A DNA stretch of 64,000 bases from assembly GCF_004339805.1 (NCBI RefSeq), contig NZ_SLUI01000001.1, forward strand, positions 186,001 to 250,000. The letters run 5' to 3'. Below the pieces are notes generated by a model, which worked only from the letters and a program-made list of their open reading frames with translations, searched no databases and was not told the origin of the DNA. Within the stretch, counting starts at the first letter, position 1. Every line of letters begins with the position of its first letter. This DNA comes from Anaerospora hongkongensis (GTDB lineage: Bacteria; Bacillota; Negativicutes; Sporomusales; DSM-15969). Positions 39,622-49,756 of this stretch are shown here, piece after piece. The translations under genes and the position numbers were made by a program.

Positions 39622-40800
39622 TTAGTCCTGATCTTCCCGCTTTTGAGGTTCGTTATTCTTTACTTGCTCTGGCTGCTTTTTTTTCGGTGCAAGGAAGTTG
39701 GCAAATTCCGTAGACGTAAATTGTTTCACTTTTGCTCCGGCCTCTTTTAAACTGCCTGTGCTCAGAAACAGGAAAGCCACCACTCCGACTACCAGCAAGC
39801 CTACGATCCAGCCAATGGATTTCATGGCACCTGACGGTCCCGTAGCCGCTGTTCCTACATCGGCAGCACCATTTTGCGCAGTCGGTGCTGCTGAGCTCGT
39901 CCCTAATACGGTAGGGATTACGTCGGCAAAGAGTGCCACCCCACGCTCGGCTGATGCCCGGTCATTTGTGTGAGCGCCCACTTCCAGCAGCATTGATCGC
40001 GGATGCAGGTCCTGGTTGTAATCGCCGCCCTTGGCAAAGAAAATACCTTTCACCAGTCCTGGGTGCTGCTTATCGGATGCCGCTTTAATCTGCAAAGCAT
40101 AGTCTTCAATTTGCTTGCCAGTGGGCCCGTATTTTCCAACAACTAATTGTACCTTAGTTACATCTTCGCCGTTAATCGTCGCTTTATATACCTGTGGCGG
40201 CACAGCATCACGGTGAATATCAAAAATCGCCGCAGGCTGCTGTTTAACCAGATCCATTGCGGTACGCCGCGACCGCTCATACGCCATGTCGTCATGAGGA
40301 TCATGCTTAGCCTGAGAATGAATCACTTCCAAGCCTTTGGACTGAAGCGATTTCGTAAAGGCATCGCCCACCTTATAAATCCCGCCTGCTCCAAGGATGC
40401 TCTCCTTGCCGTCGGTAGGAACGTATGATTCATCAGAATGAGTATGATAGACAGCTACTTTGCCGCCTTGCGCTTTTGCTATCCTTGTCTTGAGCAGTGA
40501 AGAGAATAATCCGGGCTGATCTTCCTCTGGCGGCAGATATTGCCCTAAGTTTACTTCACCGATTTTTTTCGCGTGAGCAATATCGCCCTCTACCGATGTA
40601 ATTTCATAGCGGACGTTTTTATCGGTAAGAAACTGATCACCCGCTTTTACACTCCAGCCGGTTATATATACAGTTACGCCATTTTCATCAACGATTGTAA
40701 AATAGCTGCCGTCGTTTTGCGCGTGAGCATAAGCGAGTCCGGTAAAGCAGCTCAGCAAAACGGCCAGCAAAATGGCAATTACAACCCGCCGCTTAGTCAT
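39622..40800 (-). CDS. spoIIP: Stage II sporulation protein P (engulfment peptidoglycan hydrolase)
   Basis: The 392-aa product has an N-terminal signal/transmembrane segment (VVIAILLAVLLSCFTGLAYA), the zinc-ligand motif VAVYHTHSDESYVPTDG, FDIHRDAVPP and LLEVGAHTN of SpoIIP. A C-terminal transmembrane helix (IGWIVGLLVVGVVAFLFL) with a charged tail is added. SpoIIP cuts peptidoglycan stems with SpoIID during engulfment. The start at 40800 with GAGGTGAAAA is preferred over an earlier frame start. It overlaps the DUF1614 gene. Confidence 0.92.
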   Translation of the reverse strand: MTKRRVVIAILLAVLLSCFTGLAYAHAQNDGSYFTIVDENGVTVYITGWSVKAGDQFLTDKNVRYEITSVEGDIAHAKKIGEVNLGQYLPPEEDQPGLFSSLLKTRIAKAQGGKVAVYHTHSDESYVPTDGKESILGAGGIYKVGDAFTKSLQSKGLEVIHSQAKHDPHDDMAYERSRRTAMDLVKQQPAAIFDIHRDAVPPQVYKATINGEDVTKVQLVVGKYGPTGKQIEDYALQIKAASDKQHPGLVKGIFFAKGGDYNQDLHPRSMLLEVGAHTNDRASAERGVALFADVIPTVLGTSSAAPTAQNGAADVGTAATGPSGAMKSIGWIVGLLVVGVVAFLFLSTGSLKEAGAKVKQFTSTEFANFLAPKKKQPEQVKNNEPQKREDQD

Positions 40801-41545
40801 TTTTTTCACCTCTGCTTTGGGCAGCATTATCCGGCTCTGCATCGTTCTCAGAAGAGGTTTTTTGCTTGCGCGTTTCGGACAATTCTTCACTAAATTCAAA
40901 TAATCCTTCTGGGCGATTAGGGCCAAGCACAGGTCCGCCTTGCAGCTTTTCTCTTGTTTCGCCGACTAGCTCAGCAACCATAACGGCAACAATACCTGCA
41001 ATGATGACAACATCAAATGCCCCTGCCCCGCCAATATCTGTCCGGCCGGGGATTCCCGCATTCAGTAATGTGACCATATGCACAATATCGCTGAGGACAA
41101 TCCCAAGAACGCCGCCAATAAAAGCACTGCGGCGGGAGCGCCCAGCCAAATAGGCAATGATACCTGCTGACAAGCCATAAATCAGCTTCGGATCTAGAAA
41201 CATGTTCTCCGGCTCATAAGGCAGATAACGTGAGCCCAGCCATACAGCTGCCGCTACTAAAACTGCCGCACCAACAGCCCGGACACGTTCTGCTGTTTCA
41301 TCTGCTTTAACAATCAGCCAGAGCGATAACAATACAGGCAGTAAAGCCCCGCCCACATTGATACTTACTTCCACCGGGCTGCTCATTAGCGGAATATCAA
41401 TAAAACTTCCCACAACAATTGCAGCAATAAAAAGCAATGCCTGCTTGTCTGTTAAACGCATCCGGTCTAAAATACGCTGGGCGATACCAAAATAAACCAG
41501 TACACCTACGACCAATAAAACAATCATTCCTACCGGCATACTCAT
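40793..41545 (-). CDS. DUF1614 membrane protein
   Basis: The 250-aa product has about seven hydrophobic segments and the family features LRLTDKQALLF-like region, SINVGGALLPVLL, SRRSAFIGGVLGIVLSD and GIPGRTDIGGAGAFDVVIIAGI. A charged tail follows. Function is unknown, but it is repeatedly found beside spoIIP in Negativicutes. AGAGGTGAC precedes ATG 41545. Confidence 0.85.
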   Translation of the reverse strand: MSMPVGMIVLLVVGVLVYFGIAQRILDRMRLTDKQALLFIAAIVVGSFIDIPLMSSPVEVSINVGGALLPVLLSLWLIVKADETAERVRAVGAAVLVAAAVWLGSRYLPYEPENMFLDPKLIYGLSAGIIAYLAGRSRRSAFIGGVLGIVLSDIVHMVTLLNAGIPGRTDIGGAGAFDVVIIAGIVAVMVAELVGETREKLQGGPVLGPNRPEGLFEFSEELSETRKQKTSSENDAEPDNAAQSRGEKND

Positions 41546-41622
41546 AAGATTGTCACCTCTTATATTCGATTAGGTTGCTACCTTTCTTGGTTTATCTTGC
41601 CCTTGCGAAATAAAAATAATGC

Positions 41623-41652
41623 AAAAAGCATGGTTTCTCAACCATGCTTTTT
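41623..41652 (-). terminator. Terminator at the end of fni
   Basis: The arms AAAAAGCATGGT and ACCATGCTTTTT have a 6-nt loop that contains the fni stop codon; a T-rich tract follows on the minus strand. Confidence 0.85.
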
Positions 41653-42702
41653 ACGATTCGCGTAATGAGTTATATCAATTTTTCGGGTTTCAAGCCACTC
41701 GCGGCTGTTACCGCCGATAATAAACGGTACCGTTTGCAAGTCCTTTATATCTTTTGCTCCTACAAGCATCATATAACGCTTGCCGGTGTGGAGAAAATTT
41801 TGAAGCCAGTCAACTGCTGCCGCTACTCCTTGCTGACAAACAATACGCAGCACCGGTGCGGCTATGGCTACGGCACTGGCGCCAAAAGCCATCGATTTGA
41901 TCATATCAAGCGGTGAACGAATGCCGCCTGAAACAATGAGTTGAACAGAGGCAGGCAGGACTGACACTGCCTCTAGTGCACTCACAACGGTTGGAATGCC
42001 CCATTGTAACATTTCTTCCGGCAATTGGGTCTGACTGCGGGCAGCCTCTATTGCCACAAAGTTAGTGCCACCCCTGCCACCCACATCGATTGCTTGAACA
42101 CCAGTACTGGCAAGCCGGGCAGCAGCTTCTCGCGCAATGCCGCATCCGACTTCTTTCACAATTACCGGCACATTCACTTCACTGGCGATCCGGGCAATGT
42201 TATCAAGATAGCCGAAAAAATCGCGATCACCTTCTGCCATAATAATTTCCTGAGCCGCATTTAAATGAATTTGCAATGCGTCCGCACCAATCATATCTAT
42301 GGCAATTCGGGCTTGTTCACTGCTGGCATGAGCGCCTAAGTTCGCAATAATGATTCCCTCGGGATTGACGCGCCGCACAATTTGGTACGATTCCCACACC
42401 GCGTCATTTTCCAGTGCGGAATATTGTGATCCTACTGCCATGGCCGCACCGGTTAATTTAGCAACCTGGGCAAGACTGCTGTTAATTTCTGTTACATCTA
42501 CCGCTCCCCCGGTTATAGCATTAATGATAACAGGATGCGTCAGCGCAATACCAGCGAGAGAAGTATCCAGGGCAATATCGGACCAGGCAATATCCGGTAG
42601 ACAATTATGAATTAATGTAACATCGGCAAAACCCGCATTACCAGGCCCGTCCGGTAACTGCAATGTATGGTGCAGATGATCTGATTTCCGGGACTGACGC
42701 AA
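41638..42702 (-). CDS. fni: Type 2 isopentenyl-diphosphate isomerase (FMN)
   Basis: The 354-aa product starts, at TTG 42702, with RQSRKSDHL, the usual N-terminal RKxxHL of type 2 isomerases; AAGGAG lies upstream. It continues with TGGAVDVTEINSSLA, GSQYSAL, HLNAAQEIIM, KEVGCGI and the FMN loop SGGIRSPLDMIK. It interconverts IPP and DMAPP. It follows ispH, the preceding step of the MEP pathway, by 16 bp. A longer in-frame start at 42744, inside ispH, also has a ribosome site. Confidence 0.92.
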   Translation of the reverse strand: MRQSRKSDHLHHTLQLPDGPGNAGFADVTLIHNCLPDIAWSDIALDTSLAGIALTHPVIINAITGGAVDVTEINSSLAQVAKLTGAAMAVGSQYSALENDAVWESYQIVRRVNPEGIIIANLGAHASSEQARIAIDMIGADALQIHLNAAQEIIMAEGDRDFFGYLDNIARIASEVNVPVIVKEVGCGIAREAAARLASTGVQAIDVGGRGGTNFVAIEAARSQTQLPEEMLQWGIPTVVSALEAVSVLPASVQLIVSGGIRSPLDMIKSMAFGASAVAIAAPVLRIVCQQGVAAAVDWLQNFLHTGKRYMMLVGAKDIKDLQTVPFIIGGNSREWLETRKIDITHYANRKKHG

Positions 42703-42718
42703 CCCTTTCAGCTCCTTA

Positions 42719-44683
42719 TTATTTACGGCCGAATAGATGTCCAAGTTTATCTCCTATAGTCGTCCCGCTGCTTGACTGTGTCCCCAAATAGTCTTGATAT
42801 TCTGCCCGCTCTGCTTCTTCCAGAGCTTGTATCAAACTAAGCGATATCCGTTTATTATCCCGGTCTATACTTAAGATTTTCACATTAAGCGCTTGGCCTG
42901 CATGGACAACCTCTTCAGCTGTGGCAACTCTTCTGTCAGCCAGCTCCGATAAATGGACCAAGCCTTCCACTCCATCGGCAAGTTTAACGAAGGCACCAAA
43001 TTTTGTAGTTTTTGCAACCGTTCCCGGTACAATCTGCCCTTCTGTAAAACTCTTAATTTGACTCAGCCAAGGATCCTGCTGGATTTGTTTTAAACTAAGG
43101 GATATTTTTTTCGAAGCCGGATCAACTTTCAAAACGAAAACTTCTATTTTATCACCGACCTGCAGAATCTCTGACGGTGACTTTACACGGTGCCAGGATA
43201 AATCAGAAATATGAATAAGGCCCTCAACACCACCAATATCGACAAAAGCGCCAAAATCAACTAATCTACGTACGATTCCGGGAATGACATCCCCAGCCTT
43301 AATTTTAGCAAAAATGGCTTGCTCTTTCTTTTGCTGTTCATCTTGTAAAACTTTACGATGTGACAGCACTACGCGCTGCTTTTCGGCATCGAGTTCGATC
43401 GGCACAATCGCCAGCGTCTGGCCCAGGTAGCCAGTCAAATCCTCGACAAATCGCAAAGCAACCTGAGAAGCCGGTATAAAGCCGCGAATGCCGTTCACAG
43501 AGACCGCCAGGCCGCCCTTCACAACTTCAGTAACCTTGCACTCAACAATCGTGTGATTTTTTTCGGCTTCTTCCAGGTTACTCCAGGCAATGACTTTATC
43601 CGCTTGTAACTTTGACAGTTGCACGGTATCATCGGCACTATCAGTAGCGAGAACCAATACATCAATTTCCTGGCCAACCGCAACAATATCCGACGCCCTC
43701 TCAGGTACGGGATAAGCCAGTTCCTTCAAAGAAACTACACCTTCACCCTTGTAACCGATATCCACAAAAACTTCATCCGGACGAACGCTGACTACCTTTC
43801 CTTTAATGATACTCCCCTTTTCAAGCTGCTGAAAAGAAGCTGCTACTGACTGATCAAACTGTTCCATTTTATGAACTACCTCCTCTATAATCCAATCGGG
43901 CGTAGAAGCGCCCGCAGAAATACCAACATGCTGGATATTAGCAAACCACTCCGGCCGTAACTCACTGGCGGTCTCAATGTGATAAACCGGGCAGCCTGAC
44001 TGACGGCAAACATCGGCCAGCCTTGTCGTATTAGCGCTGTTTTTCCCGCCGATAATTACCATGACGTCCACTTTACTTGCCAGAGCGGCAGCAGCTTGCT
44101 GACGCTGGTCAGTTGCGGTACAAATTGTTCTCTTCACTACAACAGCAGCGGCTTTTTGTTGTATTACCGCCAGGATTTGCTCAAACAGCTCCCCCGAAAA
44201 TGTCGTCTGCACAACCACACCCAGCCGGTCATACAGGGGAAGCCGGCAGGCATCTTCTACCGACTCTACGATAAATGCCTCTTCTTGTGTCCAGGAAACA
44301 ATGCTCTTCACTTCCGGATGGTCTTTCTCACCGATTACGATTACCGGGTACCCCTCCTTCATTAACTCATGAGCTGCTTGCTGTGCTTTCTTTACATGCG
44401 GACAAGTTGCATCAACAATTGTTAAGTTTTTTGCCTCCGCATCCTGGTAAATGCGCGGCCCCACTCCATGGGAACGTATTATTACAGTACCTTCAGCTAT
44501 TTCTCCTAAATCGTTAGCTGGAGATATTCCTTTTTTCGCTAATTCAGCAACCATCTGCGGGTTATGAATAATCGGTCCTAAGGTATGAGCAGTACCACCT
44601 GAATCAATACATTTCTCTACTGTTTCAATGGCACGTTTTACCCCGTAGCAAAAGCCGCGATGCTCAGCTAAATGTATTTGCAT
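42719..44683 (-). CDS. ispH: IspH-ribosomal protein S1 fusion
   Basis: The 654-aa fusion has residues 1-285 as 4-hydroxy-3-methylbut-2-enyl diphosphate reductase, with iron-sulfur Cys12, Cys94 and Cys188. Residues about 298-640 are four S1 RNA-binding domains (starts near GSIIKGKVVSV, HTIVECKVTEV, GDVIPGIVRRL and GQIVPGTVAKT). The fusion is known in Clostridia and Negativicutes. It joins the last MEP-pathway step to RNA binding, perhaps translation control. The start at 44683 has AGGAGG upstream. Confidence 0.95.
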   Translation of the reverse strand: MQIHLAEHRGFCYGVKRAIETVEKCIDSGGTAHTLGPIIHNPQMVAELAKKGISPANDLGEIAEGTVIIRSHGVGPRIYQDAEAKNLTIVDATCPHVKKAQQAAHELMKEGYPVIVIGEKDHPEVKSIVSWTQEEAFIVESVEDACRLPLYDRLGVVVQTTFSGELFEQILAVIQQKAAAVVVKRTICTATDQRQQAAAALASKVDVMVIIGGKNSANTTRLADVCRQSGCPVYHIETASELRPEWFANIQHVGISAGASTPDWIIEEVVHKMEQFDQSVAASFQQLEKGSIIKGKVVSVRPDEVFVDIGYKGEGVVSLKELAYPVPERASDIVAVGQEIDVLVLATDSADDTVQLSKLQADKVIAWSNLEEAEKNHTIVECKVTEVVKGGLAVSVNGIRGFIPASQVALRFVEDLTGYLGQTLAIVPIELDAEKQRVVLSHRKVLQDEQQKKEQAIFAKIKAGDVIPGIVRRLVDFGAFVDIGGVEGLIHISDLSWHRVKSPSEILQVGDKIEVFVLKVDPASKKISLSLKQIQQDPWLSQIKSFTEGQIVPGTVAKTTKFGAFVKLADGVEGLVHLSELADRRVATAEEVVHAGQALNVKILSIDRDNKRISLSLIQALEEAERAEYQDYLGTQSSSGTTIGDKLGHLFGRK

Positions 44684-44760
44684 AACGGGCCTCCTAAATT
44701 TCAATTCTGGTATATTATTCGCTGATAACCCAAGTAATTCCTTTTGAGTTACAGGAAAAA

Positions 44761-44785
44761 GGAGAGAAGCACTGTGCTTCTCTCC
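44761..44785 (-). terminator. Terminator after cstA
   Basis: The 11-bp arms GGAGAGAAGCA and TGCTTCTCTCC are followed by TTTTT on the minus strand. Confidence 0.85.
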
Positions 44786-44800
44786 CCATTTTGCCTATTT

Positions 44801-46636
44801 TCAGCTTGGAATATTAGGTTTCGTATCATTATATACGCATACATGCTGAATTTCCGTATTCATCCCCTCAGGCTTATCTTTCTTCAGCAATTGATTCCAG
44901 GCTCTAAACGAATCAAGCAGCGTAATGATGACGAGAACAATTAAAACGATACTCACGGTACCGTTAATATTTCCCAGCATGTCTCCCCGCCGGTAAAACA
45001 TCCCGACATTGAGAATTCCAGCCGTAATTACGGTTACGGCTAAAAAAGCGAGCGGCGCGGCCGTTACCCAGGCATAGGATTTTTTCGGAGCGACCTTAAG
45101 AATAATTGTCGTGCCTAACGCCAAGGCAATAACAGATAATAACTGGTTGGCAACTCCAAAAAGCGGCCAAATACTGGCAACGTCACCACTGTAGAGCAGA
45201 TAACCCCAGGCCCAGGTAACAAGTGCACTTGTAATCAGAATTCCCGGCCACCAATTTGTTTGTTTCAATGGTGCATAAACATAAGTGCCCAGTATGTCTT
45301 GCAGAATATACCGGGCCACGCGGGTACCGGCATCGATCGTAGTTAAAATAAACAGGGCTTCGAACATAATCGCAAATTGATACCAGTAACTCATTAAGTG
45401 GCTCATCCCGCCAATGCTGGAGAAGATATGTGCCATCCCTACAGCTAGCGATACAGCTCCGCCCGGGCGATGCGCCACATCCATTCCCACAAGTGCCGAA
45501 AGCTGATTTAATTCTACAATTGGCATATTGAGTTTGGCAAAAACGGCTGCAGGAGTATTGATGGCAAAGAAATCTCCCGGCAGTAATACAACTGCCGATA
45601 TTAATGCCATAACGGCAACAAAACCTTCTGTAAGCATTCCGCCATAGGCAATAAGCCTTGCCTGACTTTCCAGTTCAAGCATTTTCGGTGTGGTGCCGGA
45701 ACTAATCAGGGAATGAAAGCCGGATATTGCACCGCAAGCAATCGTAATAAAGACATAAGGCCACCACGGACCGGGAATAATGGGTCCCCCGTTCATGAAC
45801 TGAGTCATTCCGGCATTAACGGTCGGCTGAACGATAATAATCCCTAATGCTAACGCCAACACGGTACCGATTTTCATGTAGGAACTGAGATAATCACGGG
45901 GAGCCAGCAATAACCATACAGGTAGTACGGCAGCAATAAAACCATATAACGGCAGCGCAATCGATAACTGCTCCTTCGTCAAAGTAAAAATGCCTGCAAG
46001 CGAGGAATTGGGAATATAATTGCCTGTGACAACGGCAAGCATGACCAGGATAAAGCCGACAATAGAACCGGAGCGGATTGAGCCGGGAGAAATTTTAAAC
46101 ATATAAAGGCCTATGACAATTGCAATCGGAATAGTCATGAATATAGTATACACACCCCAGGAATTTTTAAAGAGCGCATTTACCACAACGATTGCTAACC
46201 CCGCAAGAGCGACAATAATGATAAAGAGGATAGAAAGTGATGTCGTAATGCCTGTTAGTGTGCCAACTTCCCGGCGGGCAATAACTGCCAGAGACTGACC
46301 ATTATGACGGACAGATGCAAAAAGAATGATAAAATCATGTACAGCACCGGCAAAAACAGAGCCAAGCAAAATCCATACGAATCCGGGACCCCAGCCATAC
46401 TGAGCCGCTAAAACCGGCCCTACCAGTGGTCCGGCACCGGCGATTGCTGCAAAATGATGACCAAATAAAACCCATTTGTTGGTTGGAACAAATTCCCGGC
46501 CGTCTTCACATCGATAAGCGGGAGTTGTATAAGAATCATTAAGTGCCAGAACTTTTGCCGCAATAAAAGCGGAATAATACCGGTAGGCCAGCAGGAACAC
46601 ACAGACCGAAGTAACAAGTAACCAAATTGAATTCAC
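44801..46636 (-). CDS. cstA: Carbon starvation protein A (CstA) family transporter
   Basis: The 611-aa product has about 16 hydrophobic segments and the CstA motifs PTNKWVLFGHHFAAIAGAGP and GSVFAGAVHDF. CstA family members import peptides or pyruvate. It is monocistronic, flanked by a terminator and a long upstream gap with a 5-bp inverted repeat (TGCAG-AA-CTGCA at 46668-46679). The start is GTG at 46636 with AAAGGGGA upstream. Confidence 0.94.
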   Translation of the reverse strand: MNSIWLLVTSVCVFLLAYRYYSAFIAAKVLALNDSYTTPAYRCEDGREFVPTNKWVLFGHHFAAIAGAGPLVGPVLAAQYGWGPGFVWILLGSVFAGAVHDFIILFASVRHNGQSLAVIARREVGTLTGITTSLSILFIIIVALAGLAIVVVNALFKNSWGVYTIFMTIPIAIVIGLYMFKISPGSIRSGSIVGFILVMLAVVTGNYIPNSSLAGIFTLTKEQLSIALPLYGFIAAVLPVWLLLAPRDYLSSYMKIGTVLALALGIIIVQPTVNAGMTQFMNGGPIIPGPWWPYVFITIACGAISGFHSLISSGTTPKMLELESQARLIAYGGMLTEGFVAVMALISAVVLLPGDFFAINTPAAVFAKLNMPIVELNQLSALVGMDVAHRPGGAVSLAVGMAHIFSSIGGMSHLMSYWYQFAIMFEALFILTTIDAGTRVARYILQDILGTYVYAPLKQTNWWPGILITSALVTWAWGYLLYSGDVASIWPLFGVANQLLSVIALALGTTIILKVAPKKSYAWVTAAPLAFLAVTVITAGILNVGMFYRRGDMLGNINGTVSIVLIVLVIITLLDSFRAWNQLLKKDKPEGMNTEIQHVCVYNDTKPNIPS

Positions 46637-46777
46637 TTGATCGTCCCCTTTCCATAAAATAAAACTATGCAGAACTGCAAATTATGAATTTCTCACCGTC
46701 CCCTCCTTAATTTTCTTATTATTCTTATTTTTCAGTATATCGCGTTTGAACCCGTTAAACAATATGCAAAATAAAAA

Positions 46778-46802
46778 AACAGCGGCATCGTTTACCACTG
46801 TT
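46778..46802 (-). terminator. Terminator after plsC
   Basis: On the minus strand AACAGTGG and CCGCTGTT pair (one G-U), followed by TTTTTTT. It ends the aroF-cmk-plsC run. Confidence 0.75.
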
Positions 46803-46822
46803 TTTTTATTTATTAATTGTAT

Positions 46823-47422
46823 TTATAATGGCGAGGCTTGTTTTAATAACGCATCAATTTCTCTCATAATCAAACTACTTAACTCAGCAATGTCTTCTTT
46901 AGTCGCTTTTCCCCGGACAACAGGTACCGGCTTGCCAAAACGAACTTCAAAGCGTGGCAGCCAGCAGCTGGCACTAAACACTTTATTGGTACCGATCACC
47001 GCAGTAGGAATTACCACAGCTCCCGTTTTGATAGCAATCATGGCTAAGCCCTGTTCCGGCTCACCCAGCATCCCGTTTTTGCTTCGTGTCCCCTCGGGAA
47101 ACAAGCCTACCAGGTTTCCTGCTTCCAGCAAGCTCATCGCTGTCCGAATTGCATTGCGGTCAGCTGCACCCCGCTTAACCGGAAAAGCGCCCAGCTTACT
47201 GATTATGTTCCTGAGTATCGCATTTCTAAACAATTCTTCTTTAGCCATAAAGTGCATCGGTCGATTAACGGCAGTCCCAATTACCGGCGGATCCCAGTTA
47301 CTGATATGATTCGCCGCTACAATTGCCCCGCCAGCTGCAGGTATATTCTCTATTCCGACAATTCGCCAGCGAAAGACAACAGAAAAAATAAACCAAAATA
47401 AAACCCGAACCAGGTTATACAC
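46823..47422 (-). CDS. plsC: 1-acyl-sn-glycerol-3-phosphate acyltransferase
   Basis: The 199-aa product has an N-terminal membrane helix and the LPLAT motifs AANHISNWDPP (NHx4D) and LFPEGTRSKNG. It makes phosphatidic acid. The start at GTG 47422 follows GAGAGGAG and overlaps cmk by 8 bases. The cmk-plsC pair is common in this group. Confidence 0.93.
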   Translation of the reverse strand: MYNLVRVLFWFIFSVVFRWRIVGIENIPAAGGAIVAANHISNWDPPVIGTAVNRPMHFMAKEELFRNAILRNIISKLGAFPVKRGAADRNAIRTAMSLLEAGNLVGLFPEGTRSKNGMLGEPEQGLAMIAIKTGAVVIPTAVIGTNKVFSASCWLPRFEVRFGKPVPVVRGKATKEDIAELSSLIMREIDALLKQASPL

Positions 47423-48092
47423 TTCTGCTCCTCTCCTCACATAATCTTAGAATTGCATTTACAGCTCCGTCGATAGACAACTCGGTTGTATCCAGCAGAA
47501 TTGCATCTTTTGCTTGCACAAGGGGTGCTACAGTTCTTTCTGAATCCGCTTTATCCCGCCGGTAAATTTCCTCCTGCAAGTCTTTTAACTCAACGCTGAC
47601 CCCTTTTTCTGCCAGTTCAAGCCATCTTCTTTTCGCCCGTTCTTCTATCGAGGCGGTTAAAAAGATTTTGAGATCAGCATTGGGTAAAACATGCGTACCA
47701 ATATCGCGTCCATCCATAACCACTCCCCCTTGCAGCGCCATCTGCTGTTGCAAAGTAAGCATAGCTGTACGCACTACAGCAAGCTTTGCTACTTCCGATA
47801 CCACTCGAGAAACTTCCGGGAGACGGATTTCTTCTGTTATGTCTACACCATTGGCGGTAACCCGCATCTTACCATTTACGTACTGCAGTCCGATTTGCAT
47901 TGCACATACAATTTTCTGAACTGCTTCAGCATCGCCGGCATCAACATCGCTTTGCATCACCTGCCAGGTTACAGCCCGGTACATTGCTCCGGTATCAATA
48001 TACGTATACTTTAGCTGCCGGGCAACAATCTGGGCAACCGTGCTTTTTCCCGCACCAGCCGGTCCGTCAATTGCAATAATTAATTTTTTCAT
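47415..48092 (-). CDS. cmk: Cytidylate kinase
   Basis: The 225-aa product has P-loop [12 protein letters not shown] (10-21), [15 protein letters not shown] and [14 protein letters not shown]. It phosphorylates CMP and dCMP. GGAGG precedes ATG 48092. It lies between aroF and plsC. Confidence 0.96.
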   Translation of the reverse strand: MKKLIIAIDGPAGAGKSTVAQIVARQLKYTYIDTGAMYRAVTWQVMQSDVDAGDAEAVQKIVCAMQIGLQYVNGKMRVTANGVDITEEIRLPEVSRVVSEVAKLAVVRTAMLTLQQQMALQGGVVMDGRDIGTHVLPNADLKIFLTASIEERAKRRWLELAEKGVSVELKDLQEEIYRRDKADSERTVAPLVQAKDAILLDTTELSIDGAVNAILRLCEERSRSV

Positions 48093-48125
48093 TCGTTCCT
48101 CCGGTTCTTCTCAATATCCTGCGGT

Positions 48126-49136
48126 TTATATCTGCCTGTTTACCGCATTCGCCAGCATTTTCAGTTCACTCATTAATACCGTAAACCGCTCCGGTGTCAG
48201 TGACTGGGGACCATCAGACAATGCTTCCGACGGGCAGGGATGTACTTCGATTACCAAGCCATCTGCTCCGGCAGCAACAGCAGCCTTCGCCATGGGGCCC
48301 ACCAGACTCCACCGGCCTGTCCCATGACTTGGATCAACAATAACCGGTAAATGACTCAGTTCTTTAGCCAGCGCAACTGCGTTTAAATCCAGTGTATTGC
48401 GCGTATATGGTTCAAACGTACGAATGCCGCGTTCGCATAAAATAATGTGCGGATTTCCGCCAGCGAGTATATATTCCGCAGCTAATAACCATTCTTCAAT
48501 GGTTGATGCCGGTCCTCTTTTTAACAAAATCGTTTTTTTACTTTGGGCAACTTCTTTTAGTAAAGCGAAATTTTGCATATTACGGGCACCGATTTGCAAT
48601 ATGTCAACTGATTGACAAAACACCTCAACTAAGCGAGGATCAGTCACTTCCGATACAACAGGTATACCACATTCTTTGCTGACAGCCTGTAAGATTGCGA
48701 GTCCTTCCCGCTCCAGTCCCTGAAAACTGTAAGGAGATGTCCGTGGCTTATAAGTACCCGCCCGCAGGATACATGCTCCGGCTTTTTTAATTGCAGCTGC
48801 TGTAACTGACAGCTGCTCGTAACTCTCGATCGCACAGGGACCAGCGATGACTGGAATAGCTGTGCTGCCAAAGGCTGCGTCCCCCACAGAAACGATGCTG
48901 GTATGCGAAGAAAATTGACGGCTGACCAGTTTGAAAGGCGACGTTATGAATAGAACATTTTCTACTCCGGGTAACCCTCTGAAGTAAGAAGCCTGCTGCT
49001 GTAGAGCATCGCCTTCGGCGGTAATCACGGTTTTGTCAAACCATGCTACCCGCTGCCCTTCCACTCCCAAAAGCTTAAGCTCATCCAATACCGTGTTTAT
49101 TTGTTGACCTGTCGGAGCATTTAGTACAATAATCAT
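48126..49136 (-). CDS. aroF: 3-deoxy-7-phosphoheptulonate synthase (type I beta)
   Basis: The 336-aa product has an N-terminal ferredoxin-like regulatory domain (residues 1-70), then the barrel with [53 protein letters not shown] and [10 protein letters not shown]. It is the first step of aromatic amino acid synthesis; the N-terminal domain usually carries feedback control. The start at 49136 has AAAGGAAG upstream; another Met lies just ahead without better support. Confidence 0.94.
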   Translation of the reverse strand: MIIVLNAPTGQQINTVLDELKLLGVEGQRVAWFDKTVITAEGDALQQQASYFRGLPGVENVLFITSPFKLVSRQFSSHTSIVSVGDAAFGSTAIPVIAGPCAIESYEQLSVTAAAIKKAGACILRAGTYKPRTSPYSFQGLEREGLAILQAVSKECGIPVVSEVTDPRLVEVFCQSVDILQIGARNMQNFALLKEVAQSKKTILLKRGPASTIEEWLLAAEYILAGGNPHIILCERGIRTFEPYTRNTLDLNAVALAKELSHLPVIVDPSHGTGRWSLVGPMAKAAVAAGADGLVIEVHPCPSEALSDGPQSLTPERFTVLMSELKMLANAVNRQI

Positions 49137-49216
49137 ATGCTTCCTTTCCACCCGGCAATCGGCATACTGAAATATTCCGGATCGGTTTCGTATATTCCTT
49201 TACCTAATACCGTTTT

Positions 49217-49726
49217 TTATTTAAACTTAATTTTCCCAATGGTTCCAATATTGTTTTCTGTTTCAATCAGCAGGCCATCAACAGGCGCCGACAGGCTGCC
49301 TCCCGACACATTGACAACGAATTGAGCCGGAATTTTAAGCTCACTGCAGTCGATTTCAACATAATCTCCGTCATAAACGGTCAAATTAACCTCTCCACGG
49401 GAAAAATCACTTATTTTAGCACCATTGATGGTGGCAAAAACGCGCTTGTCACTAGTGGGTTTAATCATGCGAACAACTAAAGTCCGGCTTTCCCGAAATG
49501 CCGGGATTTGCTTACTTATTGCCGTACGTTCTGAAATGGTAAGTGAGTTATTTGCATACAAATTAGAATCAAGAGCTACCTTTTCCCCCTCCAGCCTGTC
49601 CACTCTGGATAAATAGTGACGTGCTTCCTCGGTAAACATAGCAGTTTGTGCTAACAACAAGATAGAAACACCTAGCAGGATCAAACGGATCAACCATTTT
49701 TCTCCCCATTCTGAACTTCTATGCAT
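49217..49726 (-). CDS. Membrane-anchored hypothetical protein (169 aa)
   Basis: One N-terminal transmembrane helix (LIRLILLGVSILLLAQTAMF, about 12-31) is followed by a coiled-coil-like segment and a beta-rich outer domain (VFATINGAKISDFSRGEVNL, then YDGDYVEIDC). It was probably exported and anchored. It is coded between aroF and the BaiN-like gene, 30 bp after the latter. No family is recognised. Confidence 0.7.
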   Translation of the reverse strand: MHRSSEWGEKWLIRLILLGVSILLLAQTAMFTEEARHYLSRVDRLEGEKVALDSNLYANNSLTISERTAISKQIPAFRESRTLVVRMIKPTSDKRVFATINGAKISDFSRGEVNLTVYDGDYVEIDCSELKIPAQFVVNVSGGSLSAPVDGLLIETENNIGTIGKIKFK

Positions 49727-49756
49727 CTAACATTCACCTTCGCTATTGAGATTATT

